This document shows positions 8,854 to 20,508 of a stretch of DNA of 64,000 bases, piece by piece. Under the pieces are notes generated by a model, which ran no database searches, was not told the DNA's origin, and saw only the letters and a program-made list of their open reading frames with translations. A program made the translations under genes and the position numbers. The stretch spans positions 4,966,001 through 5,030,000 of the forward strand of contig NZ_CP019427.1 of assembly GCF_009834545.1 (NCBI RefSeq), given 5' to 3'. The stretch comes from Pseudomonas sp. S04 (GTDB lineage: Bacteria; Pseudomonadota; Gammaproteobacteria; Pseudomonadales; Pseudomonadaceae). Positions within the stretch are counted from its first letter, which is position 1; every line of letters starts with the position of its first letter.

Positions 8854-10229
8854 CACTTCACCTCGATCGCGGCCATCAGGCCGGTTTCCATGTGGTCGAT
8901 CACATGGCAATGGAACATCCACACCCCAGGGTTATCCGCCACCAGCGCCACTTGCGCGCGCTCGTTTTTGCCCAGCAGGTAAGTGTCGGTGAAGTACGGG
9001 ATCACCTTGTGCCGGTTCGAGGCAATGACCTTGAAGCTCATGCCGTGCAGGTGGATCGGGTGTTGGTACTGGGTCATGTTCTTCAATTCGAAAATGTAGC
9101 TTTGGCCTAGCTTGAGCGTAGCAATCGGGCGGTCGGCGCAGGTCTTGTCGGTGATGTCCCAGGCCTGGCCGTTGATCTGCCACAGGCTGGGGGGCTTGCC
9201 GTTTTCGACATTGACCGAGACCGAACCGACCCACTCGAAGTTGAAGTTGAGCTTCTGCGCAGTGGCCATGTCCGGCTCGGCAACCGGGTTGGCGGGCAGC
9301 GCCGGTGGCCACTCACCCGGTGCATCCGTGTTGGCCACCGAACGCAGGGTGCCCAGGCGCACAGGGCCGTTGCGCAGGGACAACTCAGTGCCCGCTGGCG
9401 GTGCCTTGATCGCCAGGCAGATGCGCATGCCCGGACCGAGCCAGTACTCCTTGCCCAGCGGCCGCGGCTGTACCGGGTTGCCATCCAGCGCGTAGATCTG
9501 CGCCTCGACCCCGGGAATGTTGATGCGATAGGTCAGGGTGTTATCGAGGTTGAGCAGGCGCACGCGAGTGATCTGCCCGGCAGGCAAGTCGATGACGGGC
9601 AACGGCACGCCGTTGATGGTCGACAGGCGCCCCGCCGTGCCGCCACGGGCCGCTTCCCGGGGGATGCTGAACTCGACAAAGTTGCCTTGTTCATCGATGT
9701 GCCAGTTTTTCAGGCTCAGGGTTTGTTCGTACTTGAAGCCGGTGGGCTCGCGCTCCTCGACAATCAACGGCCCGACCAGGCCGCGACCCAGCTCCTCGCT
9801 GCTGCTGACGTGCGGGTGGTACCAGTAGCTGCCGGCATCCGGCACGCGGAACTTGTAGTCGAAATACTCGCCCGGCAGCACCGGAAGTTGCGAGACGTAG
9901 GGCACGCCATCCATCTCCAGAGGCAGGCGGATGCCGTGCCAGTGAATGGTGGTCGCCACCGGCAGGTGGTTGATGAAACGCACCCGCAGCCACTCGCCCT
10001 GGCGCACCCGCAGTTCGGTCCCAGGCGCCGAAGGGCCAAAGGCCCAGGCCTGGGTCTTGTGCCCGGGTACCAGCTCCACGTCCAGCGGCGCGGCAATCAG
10101 CTCGTAGTCATGCCCGGCATTGGCATCCGCCACTTTCCCCAGCCAGTAACGCGATGCACCACCGGCCCCGACGCCAACCACTGCCAGACCGGCCAGACCA
10201 CCGAGTATTTGTCGACGGGTAAAGGACAT
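8853..10229 (-). CDS. cumA: Multicopper oxidase, CumA-like, Tat-exported
   Basis: 458 residues from the ATG at 10229. The N-terminus has a twin-arginine signal (SFTRRQILGG followed by a hydrophobic stretch), so the protein is folded before export to the periplasm. All four copper-binding blocks are visible: HWHGIRL, WYHPHVS, HPIHLHGMSF and FHCHVIDHMETGLM, giving a type 1 site plus the trinuclear cluster. Pseudomonad CumA has been linked to Mn(II) oxidation in P. putida, but that role is disputed and is not shown here. Copper tolerance or phenol oxidation are alternatives. Overlaps tadA by the TGATG junction. Confidence 0.9.
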   Translation of the reverse strand: MSFTRRQILGGLAGLAVVGVGAGGASRYWLGKVADANAGHDYELIAAPLDVELVPGHKTQAWAFGPSAPGTELRVRQGEWLRVRFINHLPVATTIHWHGIRLPLEMDGVPYVSQLPVLPGEYFDYKFRVPDAGSYWYHPHVSSSEELGRGLVGPLIVEEREPTGFKYEQTLSLKNWHIDEQGNFVEFSIPREAARGGTAGRLSTINGVPLPVIDLPAGQITRVRLLNLDNTLTYRINIPGVEAQIYALDGNPVQPRPLGKEYWLGPGMRICLAIKAPPAGTELSLRNGPVRLGTLRSVANTDAPGEWPPALPANPVAEPDMATAQKLNFNFEWVGSVSVNVENGKPPSLWQINGQAWDITDKTCADRPIATLKLGQSYIFELKNMTQYQHPIHLHGMSFKVIASNRHKVIPYFTDTYLLGKNERAQVALVADNPGVWMFHCHVIDHMETGLMAAIEVK

Positions 10230-10370
10230 GGACTCAACTACCTCACGTATCTGCCGCAGGCCCAGGGCCCGCAAAAGGCGAATACGATACACCCGCAATT
10301 GTGAAAGAAACAGCAAAGCGGACGTGACCACGGGACGCAGGCAAATCAGACGAGCGCCCCCCACAACGCA

Positions 10371-10409
10371 AAAAGGCCGCATGAACACCAGGTTCACACG
10401 GCCTTTTTT
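10371..10409 (-). terminator. Rho-independent terminator after guaA (near-symmetrical)
   Basis: Stem AAAAGGCCG / CGGCCTTTT enclosing a second small hairpin (TGAAC/GTTCA). On the minus strand it ends in a run of five T, 36 bases past the guaA stop. The reverse orientation also carries T residues but has no gene to serve. Confidence 0.85.
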
Positions 10410-10445
10410 GATACCGGCGATCAAGCCATCAAGGCTTGCGCGGGA

Positions 10446-12023
10446 TCATTCCCACTCAATGGTCGCCGGCGGCTTGCTCGACACGTCGTAGGTGACGCGG
10501 GAGATGCCTTCGATTTCATTGATGATGCGGCCGCTGACGGTTTCCAGCAGTTCGTAAGGCAGGTGTGCCCAACGCGCGGTCATGAAGTCGATGGTTTCCA
10601 CGGCACGCAGGGCCACGACCCAGGCGTAACGACGGCCATCGCCAACCACGCCAACCGATTTCACCGGCTGGAACACTACGAACGCCTGGCTGACCTTGTG
10701 GTACCAGTCGGCCTTGCGCAGTTCTTCGATGAAGATGTGGTCGGCACGACGCAGCAGGTCGGCGTATTCCTTCTTCACTTCACCGAGGATCCGCACGCCC
10801 AGGCCCGGGCCCGGGAACGGGTGACGGTAGACCATGTCGTACGGCAGGCCCAGTTCCAGGCCCAGACGACGGACTTCGTCCTTGAACAGCTCGCGCAGGG
10901 GTTCGACCAGCTTGAGGTTCATTTCTTCCGGCAGGCCACCCACGTTGTGGTGCGACTTGATCACGTGGGCCTTGCCGCTCTTGGCGCCAGCCGACTCGAT
11001 CACGTCCGGGTAGATGGTGCCCTGGGCCAGGTACTTGATGTTGTCCAGATTGTTGGACTGGGCATCAAACACGTCGATGAAGGTACGGCCGATGATCTTG
11101 CGCTTCTTCTCTGGGTCGCTTTCGCCAGCCAGGTTGTTGAGGAACTGCTCTTCGGCGTTGGCACGGATCACCTTGACGCCCATGTTCTCGGCGAACATGG
11201 CCATCACTTGCTCGCCTTCGTGCAGGCGCAGCAGGCCGTTGTCGACGAAGACGCAGGTCAACTGGTCGCCGATGGCCTTGTGCAACAGCGCGGCAACGAC
11301 CGAGGAGTCGACACCGCCGGACAGACCCAGCAGCACGTTGTCGGTACCTACTTGGGCACGGATGTTGGCGATGGCGTCTTCGGCGATCTTCGACGGCGTC
11401 CACAGGGCTTCGCAACCGCAGATGTCGAGGATGAAGCGCGACAGGATGCGCCCGCCCTGCTTGGTGTGGGTCACTTCCGGGTGGAACTGCACGCCGTAGT
11501 AGCCGCGTTCGTCGTTGAACATGCCGGCGATCGGGCAGCTCGGGGTGCTGGCCAGGATGTGGAAGTCTTCCGGCATCTTGGTGACCTTGTCACCGTGGCT
11601 CATCCATACGTCGAGGCCGAACAGGCCGTCGGCGTCGATGTGGTCTTCGATGCCGTCGAGCAGGCGGCTCTTGCCGACCACGTCAACGCGGGCATAACCG
11701 AACTCACGCAGCTCGGAACCTTCGACCTTGCCACCCAGCTGTTCAGCCATGGTCTGCATGCCGTAGCAGATACCGAAGACCGGCACGCCCAGGTCAAACA
11801 CCGCTTGCGGGCAGCGCGGGCTGTCGGCGACGTGCACGGACTCGGGGCCGCCGGCGAGGATGACGCCTTTGGGAGCGAACTCGCGAATCGCTTCATCGTC
11901 CATGTCGAACGGGTGCAGTTCGCAGTACACGCCGATCTCACGCACGCGGCGGGCGATCAGTTGGGTGTACTGGGAACCGAAGTCGAGGATCAGGATGCGG
12001 TGAGCGTGAATGTCGAGGGCCAT
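10446..12023 (-). CDS. guaA: GMP synthase (glutamine-hydrolysing)
   Basis: Converts XMP to GMP using glutamine and ATP. 525 residues, the standard length. The N-terminal class I glutamine amidotransferase domain has VFGICYGMQ with the nucleophilic Cys and the partner FHPEVTHT. The ATP pyrophosphatase domain has the P-loop LSGGVDSSV. The C-terminal XMP-binding dimerisation domain ends in KPPATIEWE. Lies 99 bases downstream of guaB on the same strand: the guaBA operon of de novo guanine nucleotide synthesis. Confidence 0.98.
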   Translation of the reverse strand: MALDIHAHRILILDFGSQYTQLIARRVREIGVYCELHPFDMDDEAIREFAPKGVILAGGPESVHVADSPRCPQAVFDLGVPVFGICYGMQTMAEQLGGKVEGSELREFGYARVDVVGKSRLLDGIEDHIDADGLFGLDVWMSHGDKVTKMPEDFHILASTPSCPIAGMFNDERGYYGVQFHPEVTHTKQGGRILSRFILDICGCEALWTPSKIAEDAIANIRAQVGTDNVLLGLSGGVDSSVVAALLHKAIGDQLTCVFVDNGLLRLHEGEQVMAMFAENMGVKVIRANAEEQFLNNLAGESDPEKKRKIIGRTFIDVFDAQSNNLDNIKYLAQGTIYPDVIESAGAKSGKAHVIKSHHNVGGLPEEMNLKLVEPLRELFKDEVRRLGLELGLPYDMVYRHPFPGPGLGVRILGEVKKEYADLLRRADHIFIEELRKADWYHKVSQAFVVFQPVKSVGVVGDGRRYAWVVALRAVETIDFMTARWAHLPYELLETVSGRIINEIEGISRVTYDVSSKPPATIEWE

Positions 12024-12122
12024 GATTCAGTCTCGTCTTAGTAATTCAGAAACAGTCTTGATTCAGAAACAACTCGGGGCTGAATAAAACAGCCCCGGTT
12101 GCTTGATGATTTGCCTGAAGCC

Positions 12123-13670
<1,548 letters not shown>

Positions 13671-13708
13671 CTATTATCGACGCGGTGATCGACGGGGGTT
13701 GTTGTCGC

Positions 13709-14257
13709 CTACAACTCGACCTTGACCCAACTGACCGGCAAGTCCAGCCACTCGGCAAATTCGTCGATAAAGCTCTGCTTGAAGCCGGCCTCGGCCCAGT
13801 TGTTGAAGATGAAGCCCAGGTTGGAAAACCCGCACTCCTGCAAGAACAGGAAGCCATTGATGTCGTCTTCATGCCCGCATTCGGGGCAGATGAAGTTGTC
13901 GGTGCGCCCGGGCATCCAGTCTTCCAGGCTGTCGAACAGCGCCTCGCCGACTTCCTTGCGGCACTCGGCGCAGCCGGCCTCCTCGAGAAACCCTTTGGCG
14001 GGGGTATAGATGCAGCGCTTGGTGATGATTTCCAGGCCGTTGATCGACTCACCGAACGGCAGCGCCTGCGGGTGCAGCACCACGTCGCGCGCGCCGGGGG
14101 CAATGGCGTGGGCCATGCGATTGCCAGTGCGCCCGCAGGTTGTGAGTTGTTCTTCGATGATGTTCTTGCGCACCAGCCACCGCACAATCGCCCGCGCCCG
14201 GGGTTCGTGCACCGGCAGGGTGGAGATTTTCGGGACGAGGATGCTTTGCGAGTTCAT
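13709..14257 (-). CDS. Conserved pseudomonad protein with a zinc-ribbon-like core, function unknown
   Basis: 182 residues. I do not recognise a defined function; similar proteins are often labelled 'sugar ABC transporter ATPase', but no P-loop, Walker B or ABC signature is present. A pair of CxxC knuckles, CAEC near residue 105 and CPEC near residue 130, suggests a structural zinc. The C-terminal third is rich in aromatic and acidic residues (FSNLGFIFNNWAEAGFKQ). It stands alone between guaB and a REP doublet with no obvious partner. Confidence 0.75.
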   Translation of the reverse strand: MNSQSILVPKISTLPVHEPRARAIVRWLVRKNIIEEQLTTCGRTGNRMAHAIAPGARDVVLHPQALPFGESINGLEIITKRCIYTPAKGFLEEAGCAECRKEVGEALFDSLEDWMPGRTDNFICPECGHEDDINGFLFLQECGFSNLGFIFNNWAEAGFKQSFIDEFAEWLDLPVSWVKVEL

Positions 14258-14286
14258 GACGAGTCCTGCTGTATGGCTACTGCCGC

Positions 14287-14352
14287 CATCGCGGGCGAGC
14301 CCGCTCCCACAGGTGATCGAGTCTGATGTGGGAGCGGGCTTGCCCGCGATGA
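14287..14352. repeat. REP palindrome pair
   Basis: CATCGCGGGCGAGCCCGCTCCCACA and the inverted copy TGTGGGAGCGGGCTTGCCCGCGATG with a short spacer. Confidence 0.88.
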
Positions 14353-14392
14353 CGCCCTAAAGGCCGGCAGCTTAATCCCTGACAGACTCAGG

Positions 14393-15160
14393 TCAAGTGC
14401 TGAAGTAGCGGGTCAGCAAGGCAATCCCGCTGGCCAGCACCAGCCAGGTGACCAACCGCACGAAGGCCTCGCGAGACAACTTCAGGGCCAGGCGCCGGCC
14501 GATCCACAATCCCAGCGCCATGGCCGGCAACAGACACAGGGCCAACAGTAACAAGGGTAGCTCGGCGTAGACCCCGGCGATCAGGAACAGGCTCAAGCGC
14601 ACTAGGGTGCTGCAACTGATCAAGGCACTTTGCGTGGCGCGGGCGGCGTCCTTGGACAGGCGGCTGTTGAGATAAATCGCATACAAAAAGCCGCCACTGC
14701 CGAACAACGCGCCAAACAAGCCACCGACCGTGCCCATGGGAATCGCCCAACCGGCGGCCAGCTGCGCCGGGCGTACCTTCACCCATAGGCTGTACATGGC
14801 GTAGGCCGTGATGAACAGGCCCATCAATAGCAACAACAGGTCAGACTTGAGGTTCAGCAGGAAGATCACCCCCAGGGTGCAGCCCAGCGCCATGCACGGC
14901 AGCAGGCGCAACAACTCCGGCCTGGCCACATCACGGCGCGAGGGCAGCAGGTTGCCGAACGCGGCGACAAAATCCAGCAGGACCAGCAAGGGCACGATTT
15001 TCGACAGCGGCAGGAACAGGATCAGGATCGGCCCCGCCACCAGGGCCGTACCAAAACCGGCAATGCCAAACACGATATAGGCCAGGCTGATTGCCAGGGC
15101 GATGATCAGCCAGTCCGTGGCGCCGAATGGCCATTGCTGCAATAACTCGATCAGGTTCAT
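14393..15160 (-). CDS. TSUP (TauE/SafE) family membrane permease
   Basis: 255 residues from the ATG at 15160, chosen because AAGGA lies eight bases upstream; an ATG at 15190 is possible. About eight membrane segments. The N-terminal repeat IVFGIAGFGTALVAGPIL and the second-half repeat MGTVGGLFGALFGSGGFLYA are the family's duplicated glycine-rich motifs. TSUP proteins export or import sulfite, sulfonates or related organic anions; the substrate cannot be told from sequence. Divergent from the LysR gene next door, which is the likely regulator. Confidence 0.85.
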   Translation of the reverse strand: MNLIELLQQWPFGATDWLIIALAISLAYIVFGIAGFGTALVAGPILILFLPLSKIVPLLVLLDFVAAFGNLLPSRRDVARPELLRLLPCMALGCTLGVIFLLNLKSDLLLLLMGLFITAYAMYSLWVKVRPAQLAAGWAIPMGTVGGLFGALFGSGGFLYAIYLNSRLSKDAARATQSALISCSTLVRLSLFLIAGVYAELPLLLLALCLLPAMALGLWIGRRLALKLSREAFVRLVTWLVLASGIALLTRYFST

Positions 15161-15259
15161 CAGGGCTTTCCTTAATTTGGCGCTGATCACTTTAGCCAGC
15201 GTGGAGCATTGCGACTAATATCTTCCCGACCCTCAACCCATCTCAAAAAGGCATGGCTT

Positions 15260-16156
15260 GTGCTTTCGACCCGTCAATTGCGTTACTTCGTGGAAATCGC
15301 CGAGTGCGGCAGTTTCAGTGCCGCCGCCGAACGCCTGTTCATCGCCCAATCAGCCCTGAGCCGGCAGATCAAGGACATGGAGAACCGCCTGCAGACCCCG
15401 CTATTCGAGCGCACGGCGCGTCAGCCACGGCTCACCGCCGCCGGTCAGGCTTTCCTGCCTCGGGCCGCAAGCCTGCTCAGTGAACTGCTCAAGGCCAGTG
15501 AGATGGCGACGCAGGTCGGCAACGGCCAACTCGGCACCTTGCGCCTGAGTCACTCCAGCACCGTTCCCATGAGTGGCCGGGTGCTGCGCGGCATCAGCGC
15601 TTACCTGGAGCAGCAGGTGGACGTGTCGATGGACATCGTCAAGCTGTCCTCCGAGGCCCAACTGCAGGAACTCGCCGAGGGCCGCCTGGACGTTGGCCTG
15701 CTGCGCCTGCCCGTGCTGCGCCAGCGCGAAGGGGTGCAGATCATCGAGCTGTACCGCGAACGCTTGCTGCTGGCGGTGCCGCCTGGGCATGCATTGGCGC
15801 GCAATACACCCGAACAAGGCATCGAGCTGGGGCAACTGAGGGAGTTGCCGTTCATCTCCATTCCGCACCCGCAACGCGGCGGCTTGAGTTACCTGTCCGC
15901 CGAGCTGTGCATGCGCCAGGGTTTCTTTCCCAAGGCCGCGCGGGTGGTGTCGCGCAAAACCACCCAGTTGCAATTGATCCAGGCCGGGTTCGGCATTGCC
16001 CTGCTCCCGGAATCGATGCAGGACATCGCGCCGCCGGACATTCACTTCCTGCCCTTGGCCGACCCGGATTGCTACAGCAGCGTCGCCCTCGCCTGCCGGC
16101 AAGATCCCAGCGCGCTGGTCGAGCAATTCGTTGAACACATCAGCCGGCCGACGTAG
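15260..16156 (+). CDS. LysR-family transcriptional regulator
   Basis: 298 residues from the GTG at 15260, with AAAAAGG nine bases upstream. The N-terminal winged helix-turn-helix (LRYFVEIAECGSFSAAAERL, SALSRQIKDMEN) is followed by a periplasmic-binding-like effector domain. Only about 100 bases separate it from the divergent TSUP permease, so the shared region probably carries its operator. The usual LysR behaviour would be ligand-dependent activation of the permease; the ligand is unknown. Confidence 0.9.
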   Translation: MLSTRQLRYFVEIAECGSFSAAAERLFIAQSALSRQIKDMENRLQTPLFERTARQPRLTAAGQAFLPRAASLLSELLKASEMATQVGNGQLGTLRLSHSSTVPMSGRVLRGISAYLEQQVDVSMDIVKLSSEAQLQELAEGRLDVGLLRLPVLRQREGVQIIELYRERLLLAVPPGHALARNTPEQGIELGQLRELPFISIPHPQRGGLSYLSAELCMRQGFFPKAARVVSRKTTQLQLIQAGFGIALLPESMQDIAPPDIHFLPLADPDCYSSVALACRQDPSALVEQFVEHISRPT

Positions 16157-16199
16157 GGGATCGTGCATTGCGCGGGAGATTGGCTTTATCATGCGCCCC

Positions 16200-17579
16200 A
16201 TGATTAAAGATCCCTTTGCAAGACTCGGCCTGGACCGCGAAGTCCTCACCGTCAGCCAACTCAATGGCCGCGCGCGGGTGCTGCTCGAAGACGTGTTCAG
16301 CAACATCTGGGTCGAAGGCGAAATCTCCAACCTCGCCCGCCCGGCATCGGGCCATGTGTACTTCACCCTCAAGGACAGCGGCGCCCAGGTGCGTTGCGCG
16401 CTGTTCCGGCAGAACGCCGCACGGGTGCGCCAGGCTCTCAAGGATGGCCTGGCCGTCAAGGTGCGGGGCAAGGTCTCGCTGTTTGAAGGACGCGGCGACT
16501 ACCAGCTGATTCTCGATACTGTCGAGCCCGCTGGCGAAGGTGCACTGCGCCTGGCATTCGATGCACTGAAGGAAAAGCTCAGCGCCGAAGGCCTGTTCAG
16601 CGCCGAGCGCAAAGTGCCGCTGCCGGCCCATCCGCAACGCATTGGCATTATCAGTTCGCCCACCGGCGCGGTGATCCGCGACATCATCAGCGTGTTCCGC
16701 CGCCGTGCGCCCCAGGTGTCGCTGACCCTGATCCCCACCGCCGTGCAAGGCCGCGAGGCCACCGCGCAGATTGTCCGCGCCCTGCAACTGGCCGACGCCA
16801 GGGGTTTTGACGCCTTGATCCTGGCCCGGGGCGGCGGCTCGCTGGAAGACCTCTGGTGCTTCAACGAGGAAGCCGTGGCCCGTGCCGTGGATGCCTGCGT
16901 CACGCCAATCGTCAGCGCCGTCGGGCATGAAACCGATGTGTCGATCAGCGACTTTGTGGCGGACGTCCGTGCGCCCACGCCGTCGGCCGCCGCCGAACTG
17001 CTGGCACCGGACTCCAGCGACCTGCTGCGCCGGGTCGAAAGCCTGCATCGGCGCCTGGTGATGCGCATACGCGACCGCCTGATGCGCGATCGCTTGCGCC
17101 TGGAAGGCATGTCCCGCCGCCTGCGCCATCCGGGTGAACGCCTGCGCCAACAAGCACAACGCCTCGATGACCTGGACATGCGCCTGCGTCGAGCCTTCGA
17201 GCGCAGCCTCAACACCCGCCGCGAACGCTTGATCCGCCTGGAAACCCGCCTCGCCGGGCAACATCCGGGGCGGCAACTGGCATTGCTGCGCCAGCGCCTG
17301 GATAGTTTTGCCGAACGTTTGCCCCGGGCCATGCGTGAAGGGCTCAAATCCCGGCGCCTGCAGTTGCAAAGTCAGGTCCAGACCCTGCAGGTGGTCAGCC
17401 CGCTCGCGACACTGGCCCGTGGCTACAGCATTTTGCTCGATGAACGTGGCAATGCGATCCGCAGCGCCGGACAAACCCATACCGGCCAGCGCCTGACAGC
17501 CAAGCTGGGCGAAGGCCAATTGCAGGTCCGGGTCGAAGACAATCACCTGACACCCGTCACCCTTTCTCTACTGGATTGA
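16200..17579 (+). CDS. xseA: Exodeoxyribonuclease VII large subunit
   Basis: Catalytic and DNA-binding large subunit of ExoVII, a single-strand nuclease acting in both directions. 459 residues from the ATG at 16200 (MIKDPFARLG); an ATG nine bases earlier is the alternative. It has an N-terminal OB fold (IWVEGEISNLARPASGHVYF), the catalytic region with ARGGGSLEDLWCFNEE and GHETDVSISDFVAD, and a long arginine-rich coiled coil (about 300-400). The small subunit gene xseB is not in this window. Confidence 0.95.
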   Translation: MIKDPFARLGLDREVLTVSQLNGRARVLLEDVFSNIWVEGEISNLARPASGHVYFTLKDSGAQVRCALFRQNAARVRQALKDGLAVKVRGKVSLFEGRGDYQLILDTVEPAGEGALRLAFDALKEKLSAEGLFSAERKVPLPAHPQRIGIISSPTGAVIRDIISVFRRRAPQVSLTLIPTAVQGREATAQIVRALQLADARGFDALILARGGGSLEDLWCFNEEAVARAVDACVTPIVSAVGHETDVSISDFVADVRAPTPSAAAELLAPDSSDLLRRVESLHRRLVMRIRDRLMRDRLRLEGMSRRLRHPGERLRQQAQRLDDLDMRLRRAFERSLNTRRERLIRLETRLAGQHPGRQLALLRQRLDSFAERLPRAMREGLKSRRLQLQSQVQTLQVVSPLATLARGYSILLDERGNAIRSAGQTHTGQRLTAKLGEGQLQVRVEDNHLTPVTLSLLD

Positions 17580-17582
17580 TCG

Positions 17583-18404
17583 ATGCCGCGTTTTTTTGCT
17601 CCGCTGCTGCTGTTATGCCTGACCTTCAACGCCCACGCCGACAGTTACATCACCCGCCTGCTGAACAAGCCAGTGCCGGGTGGTGTGGCGGTGGTCGACC
17701 TCGGTTCTGCGGCGCAGGCGCCCAAAGCCAGCTACCAGGGCAAGCCGGTGTTGGTGGTCAAGGAACAGAACAACTGGCTGGCGATTGTCGGCGTGCCCCT
17801 GACCGTCAAGCCGGGTACCCAGCAAATCAGCAGCGCGGGACGCAACTTGAGCTTCGCGGTGGGTAACAAGAAATACCCGGAACAACGCATCACCCTGAAA
17901 AACACCCAGCAGGTCAACCCCAACCCGGCCAACCTCAAGCGCATCGAGAGCGAGCTGGCCGTGCAGATCCAGGCTTACCGCACTTTCAGCCCCAATACCC
18001 CGAGCAACCTGCTGCTGGACAAACCGGTCAACGGGCCACTGTCGAGCAAGTTCGGCGTGCGCCGTTTCTTCAACGGTGAAGAGCGCAATCCCCACTCGGG
18101 CCTGGACTTCGCCGTACCCGCCGGGACCCCTATCAAGACCCCGGCCAATGGCAAGGTGATCCTGATCGGTAACTACTTCTTCAACGGCAATACCGTGTTC
18201 GTCGACCACGGCCAGGGCTTCATCAGCATGTTCTGCCACATGTCGAAGATCGACGTGAAGCTCGGCCAGACGCTGGCACGTGGTGCTGTGGTCGGCAAGG
18301 TCGGCGCCACCGGCCGCGCGACCGGTCCGCACATGCACTGGAATATCAGCCTGAACGATGCGCGGGTTGACCCGGCGATTTTCATTGGGGCATTCCAGCC
18401 CTGA
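17583..18404 (+). CDS. M23-family peptidoglycan endopeptidase
   Basis: 273 residues with an N-terminal signal peptide ending near HAD. A beta-rich N-domain precedes the C-terminal LytM/M23 domain. The zinc ligands are in NPHSGLDFAVPAGTP and GPHMHWNISLN, so the site is intact. Expected to cut peptide cross-links of peptidoglycan in the periplasm. It starts three bases after the xseA stop, so the two are co-transcribed, an arrangement usual in Pseudomonas. Confidence 0.9.
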   Translation: MPRFFAPLLLLCLTFNAHADSYITRLLNKPVPGGVAVVDLGSAAQAPKASYQGKPVLVVKEQNNWLAIVGVPLTVKPGTQQISSAGRNLSFAVGNKKYPEQRITLKNTQQVNPNPANLKRIESELAVQIQAYRTFSPNTPSNLLLDKPVNGPLSSKFGVRRFFNGEERNPHSGLDFAVPAGTPIKTPANGKVILIGNYFFNGNTVFVDHGQGFISMFCHMSKIDVKLGQTLARGAVVGKVGATGRATGPHMHWNISLNDARVDPAIFIGAFQP

Positions 18405-18591
18405 TGGATTGGTGAGGCTAGCGGCCTCATCGCCAACTTTCAATTGCGCATTGCTCCACCCCTACGCAAACATCCAGATAATTATCAAAACAGCCCGCAA
18501 TAAAATCTCGATAAAAGTGACTTTTCGAGTATTCCTATCAAAGTTTTTCGACTGCTTGCCATCTTTTCCCGGCGCGGTTAGGGTTGAAAGC
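18405..18591. other. Intergenic region upstream of the leuA leader
   Basis: AT-rich for this genome between about 18465 and 18545, as expected for the leuA promoter. No clear -35/-10 pair with good spacing stands out, so none is called. Confidence 0.4.
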
Positions 18592-18669
18592 ATGAAAACC
18601 TCTCACACCCTCATTCAGCTTCGCCAGCACCGCAGCCTGTGCCTCGTCAGCGCACGACTGCCGGGCTGA
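18592..18669 (+). CDS. Putative leuA leader peptide
   Basis: 25-codon frame with ATG at 18592, preceded by GGTTGAAAG, ending at TGA 18667-18669, 93 bases before leuA. Five of its 25 codons are leucine (CTC, CTT, CTG, CTC, CTG), spread over residues 7-23 rather than consecutive. Its place and Leu content suggest a leader that lets ribosome stalling or pausing control leuA. I see only a short GC hairpin (18714-18731, GGCCG/CGGCC) after it and no classical U-tailed terminator, so the mechanism is open. This is inference from position and codon content. Confidence 0.5.
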   Translation: MKTSHTLIQLRQHRSLCLVSARLPG

Positions 18670-18762
18670 ATCGCAGCGCCTCGCCCCTAGATTTATCCAA
18701 CGCAACAGTGATCCACCGGCAGGCCGCCTCTTTTCGGCCAACAACAGAATAAGGACTCCCAG

Positions 18763-20442
18763 ATGAGCATGCTCAAAGACCCGTCTTCGAAATACCGCGC
18801 GTTCCCGACCATCGACATTCCAGATCGCACCTGGCCGTCGAAGACCATCACGTCCGCGCCGATCTGGTGCAGCTCCGACTTGCGCGATGGCAACCAGTCG
18901 CTGATCGAGCCGATGGATGCGGTGAAAAAGCTGCGCTTCTGGAAAACCCTGGTGCAGGTGGGCGTGAAGGAAATCGAAGCGTCCTTCCCGGCCGCTTCGC
19001 AAACCGATTTCGACTTCGTGCGGACCTTGATCGAAGACGGCCACATCCCTGACGACACCACCATCCAGGTGTTGACCCAGGGTCGTGAAGACCTGATCGC
19101 CCGCACCTTCGAATCCCTGCGCGGGGCGAAAAAGGCCATCGTTCACCTCTACAACGCCACCTCCCCGTCCTTCCGCCGGATCGTCTTCAACCAGGACAAG
19201 GACGGCATCAAGGAAATCGCGGTCAGCGCCGCCAAGCTGTTCGTCAAGTACGCCGCGCAGCAGCCGGAGACCGAGTGGACGTTCGAATACTCGCCAGAGA
19301 CCTTCAGCGCCACTGAGCTGGAGTTCGCCAAGGAAGTCTGTGACGCGGTGATCGAGGTCTGGAACCCGACGCCGGAACACAAGATGATCCTCAACCTGCC
19401 TGCGACCGTCGAGTGTGCCACGCCGAACATCTATGCCGACCAGATCGAGTGGTTCGGCCGCCACATCAACCGTCGTGACAGCGTGCTCATCAGCCTGCAC
19501 ACCCACAACGACCGTGGCACTGGTGTTGCTGCCACCGAGCTGGGCCTGATGGCTGGCGCCGACCGTGTCGAAGGCTGCCTGTTCGGCAACGGCGAGCGCA
19601 CCGGCAACGTCGACCTGGTCACCGTGGCCTTGAACCTCTACACCCAGGGCGTGAACCCTGAGCTGGACTTCTCCGACATCGACGGCGTGCGTAAAGTCGT
19701 CGAAGAGTGCAACCAGATTGCCGTGCACCCACGTCACCCTTATGTCGGCGACCTGGTGCACACCGCGTTCTCCGGCTCCCACCAGGACGCTATCCGCAAG
19801 GGCTTCGCCCAGCAGCAGGCGGACGCCCTGTGGGAAGTGCCGTACTTGCCGATCGACCCGGCCGACATCGGGCGCAGCTACGAGGCGGTGATCCGCGTCA
19901 ACAGCCAGTCCGGCAAAGGCGGGATTGCCTACCTGCTGGAACAGGAATACGGCATCAACTTGCCGCGCCGCATGCAGATCGAGTTCAGCCAGGTGGTGCA
20001 ACGCGAGACCGATCGCCTGGGCCTCGAGATGAGCGCACAACAGATCCACGCCTTGCTGCACAGCGAGTACTTGCAGGCCAACACCCCGTACGCGCTGGTC
20101 AGCCATCGCCTGCAGGAAGAAAACGGCCACAGCGCCGTGGAAGTGGAAGTCTCGAGCAAGGGCCAGGGCGAAACCAACCTGCACTGGCGCGGCAAGGGCA
20201 ATGGCGCCCTGGAAGCCCTGGTGGCCGGTTTGCCGATCCCGGTGGAGATCATGGACTACAACGAACACGCCATCGGCGCGGGGACCAATGCCAAGGCCGC
20301 GGCCTACATTGAACTGCGAGTCAACGGCGAACGCGCAGTGCATGGCGTGGGCATCGATGAAAACATCACCACCGCCAGCTTCAAGGCCCTGTTCAGCGCG
20401 CTGAACCGCTCCCTGAGCCAGCCACAGGCCAAAGCGGCTTAA
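18763..20442 (+). CDS. leuA: 2-isopropylmalate synthase
   Basis: First committed step of leucine synthesis: acetyl-CoA plus 2-oxoisovalerate to 2-isopropylmalate. 559 residues, the long LeuA form common in pseudomonads. The DRE-TIM barrel has [17 protein letters not shown] and the metal-binding [22 protein letters not shown] follows, and the C-terminal regulatory domain (about 430-559) is the site of leucine feedback. GGAATAAGGACTCCCAG-like Shine-Dalgarno bases (AAGGA) precede the ATG. Confidence 0.97.
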   Translation: MSMLKDPSSKYRAFPTIDIPDRTWPSKTITSAPIWCSSDLRDGNQSLIEPMDAVKKLRFWKTLVQVGVKEIEASFPAASQTDFDFVRTLIEDGHIPDDTTIQVLTQGREDLIARTFESLRGAKKAIVHLYNATSPSFRRIVFNQDKDGIKEIAVSAAKLFVKYAAQQPETEWTFEYSPETFSATELEFAKEVCDAVIEVWNPTPEHKMILNLPATVECATPNIYADQIEWFGRHINRRDSVLISLHTHNDRGTGVAATELGLMAGADRVEGCLFGNGERTGNVDLVTVALNLYTQGVNPELDFSDIDGVRKVVEECNQIAVHPRHPYVGDLVHTAFSGSHQDAIRKGFAQQQADALWEVPYLPIDPADIGRSYEAVIRVNSQSGKGGIAYLLEQEYGINLPRRMQIEFSQVVQRETDRLGLEMSAQQIHALLHSEYLQANTPYALVSHRLQEENGHSAVEVEVSSKGQGETNLHWRGKGNGALEALVAGLPIPVEIMDYNEHAIGAGTNAKAAAYIELRVNGERAVHGVGIDENITTASFKALFSALNRSLSQPQAKAA

Positions 20443-20460
20443 GCCTACGCGGCAATGCAA

Positions 20461-20486
20461 AAGGCCCCGAATTTCGGGGCCTTTTT
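20461..20486 (+). terminator. Rho-independent terminator after leuA
   Basis: Perfect stem GGCCCCGAA / TTCGGGGCC followed by five T, 20 bases past the leuA stop. Confidence 0.92.
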
Positions 20487-20508
20487 GTTTGTCCTTGAGG
20501 GCCTCATC

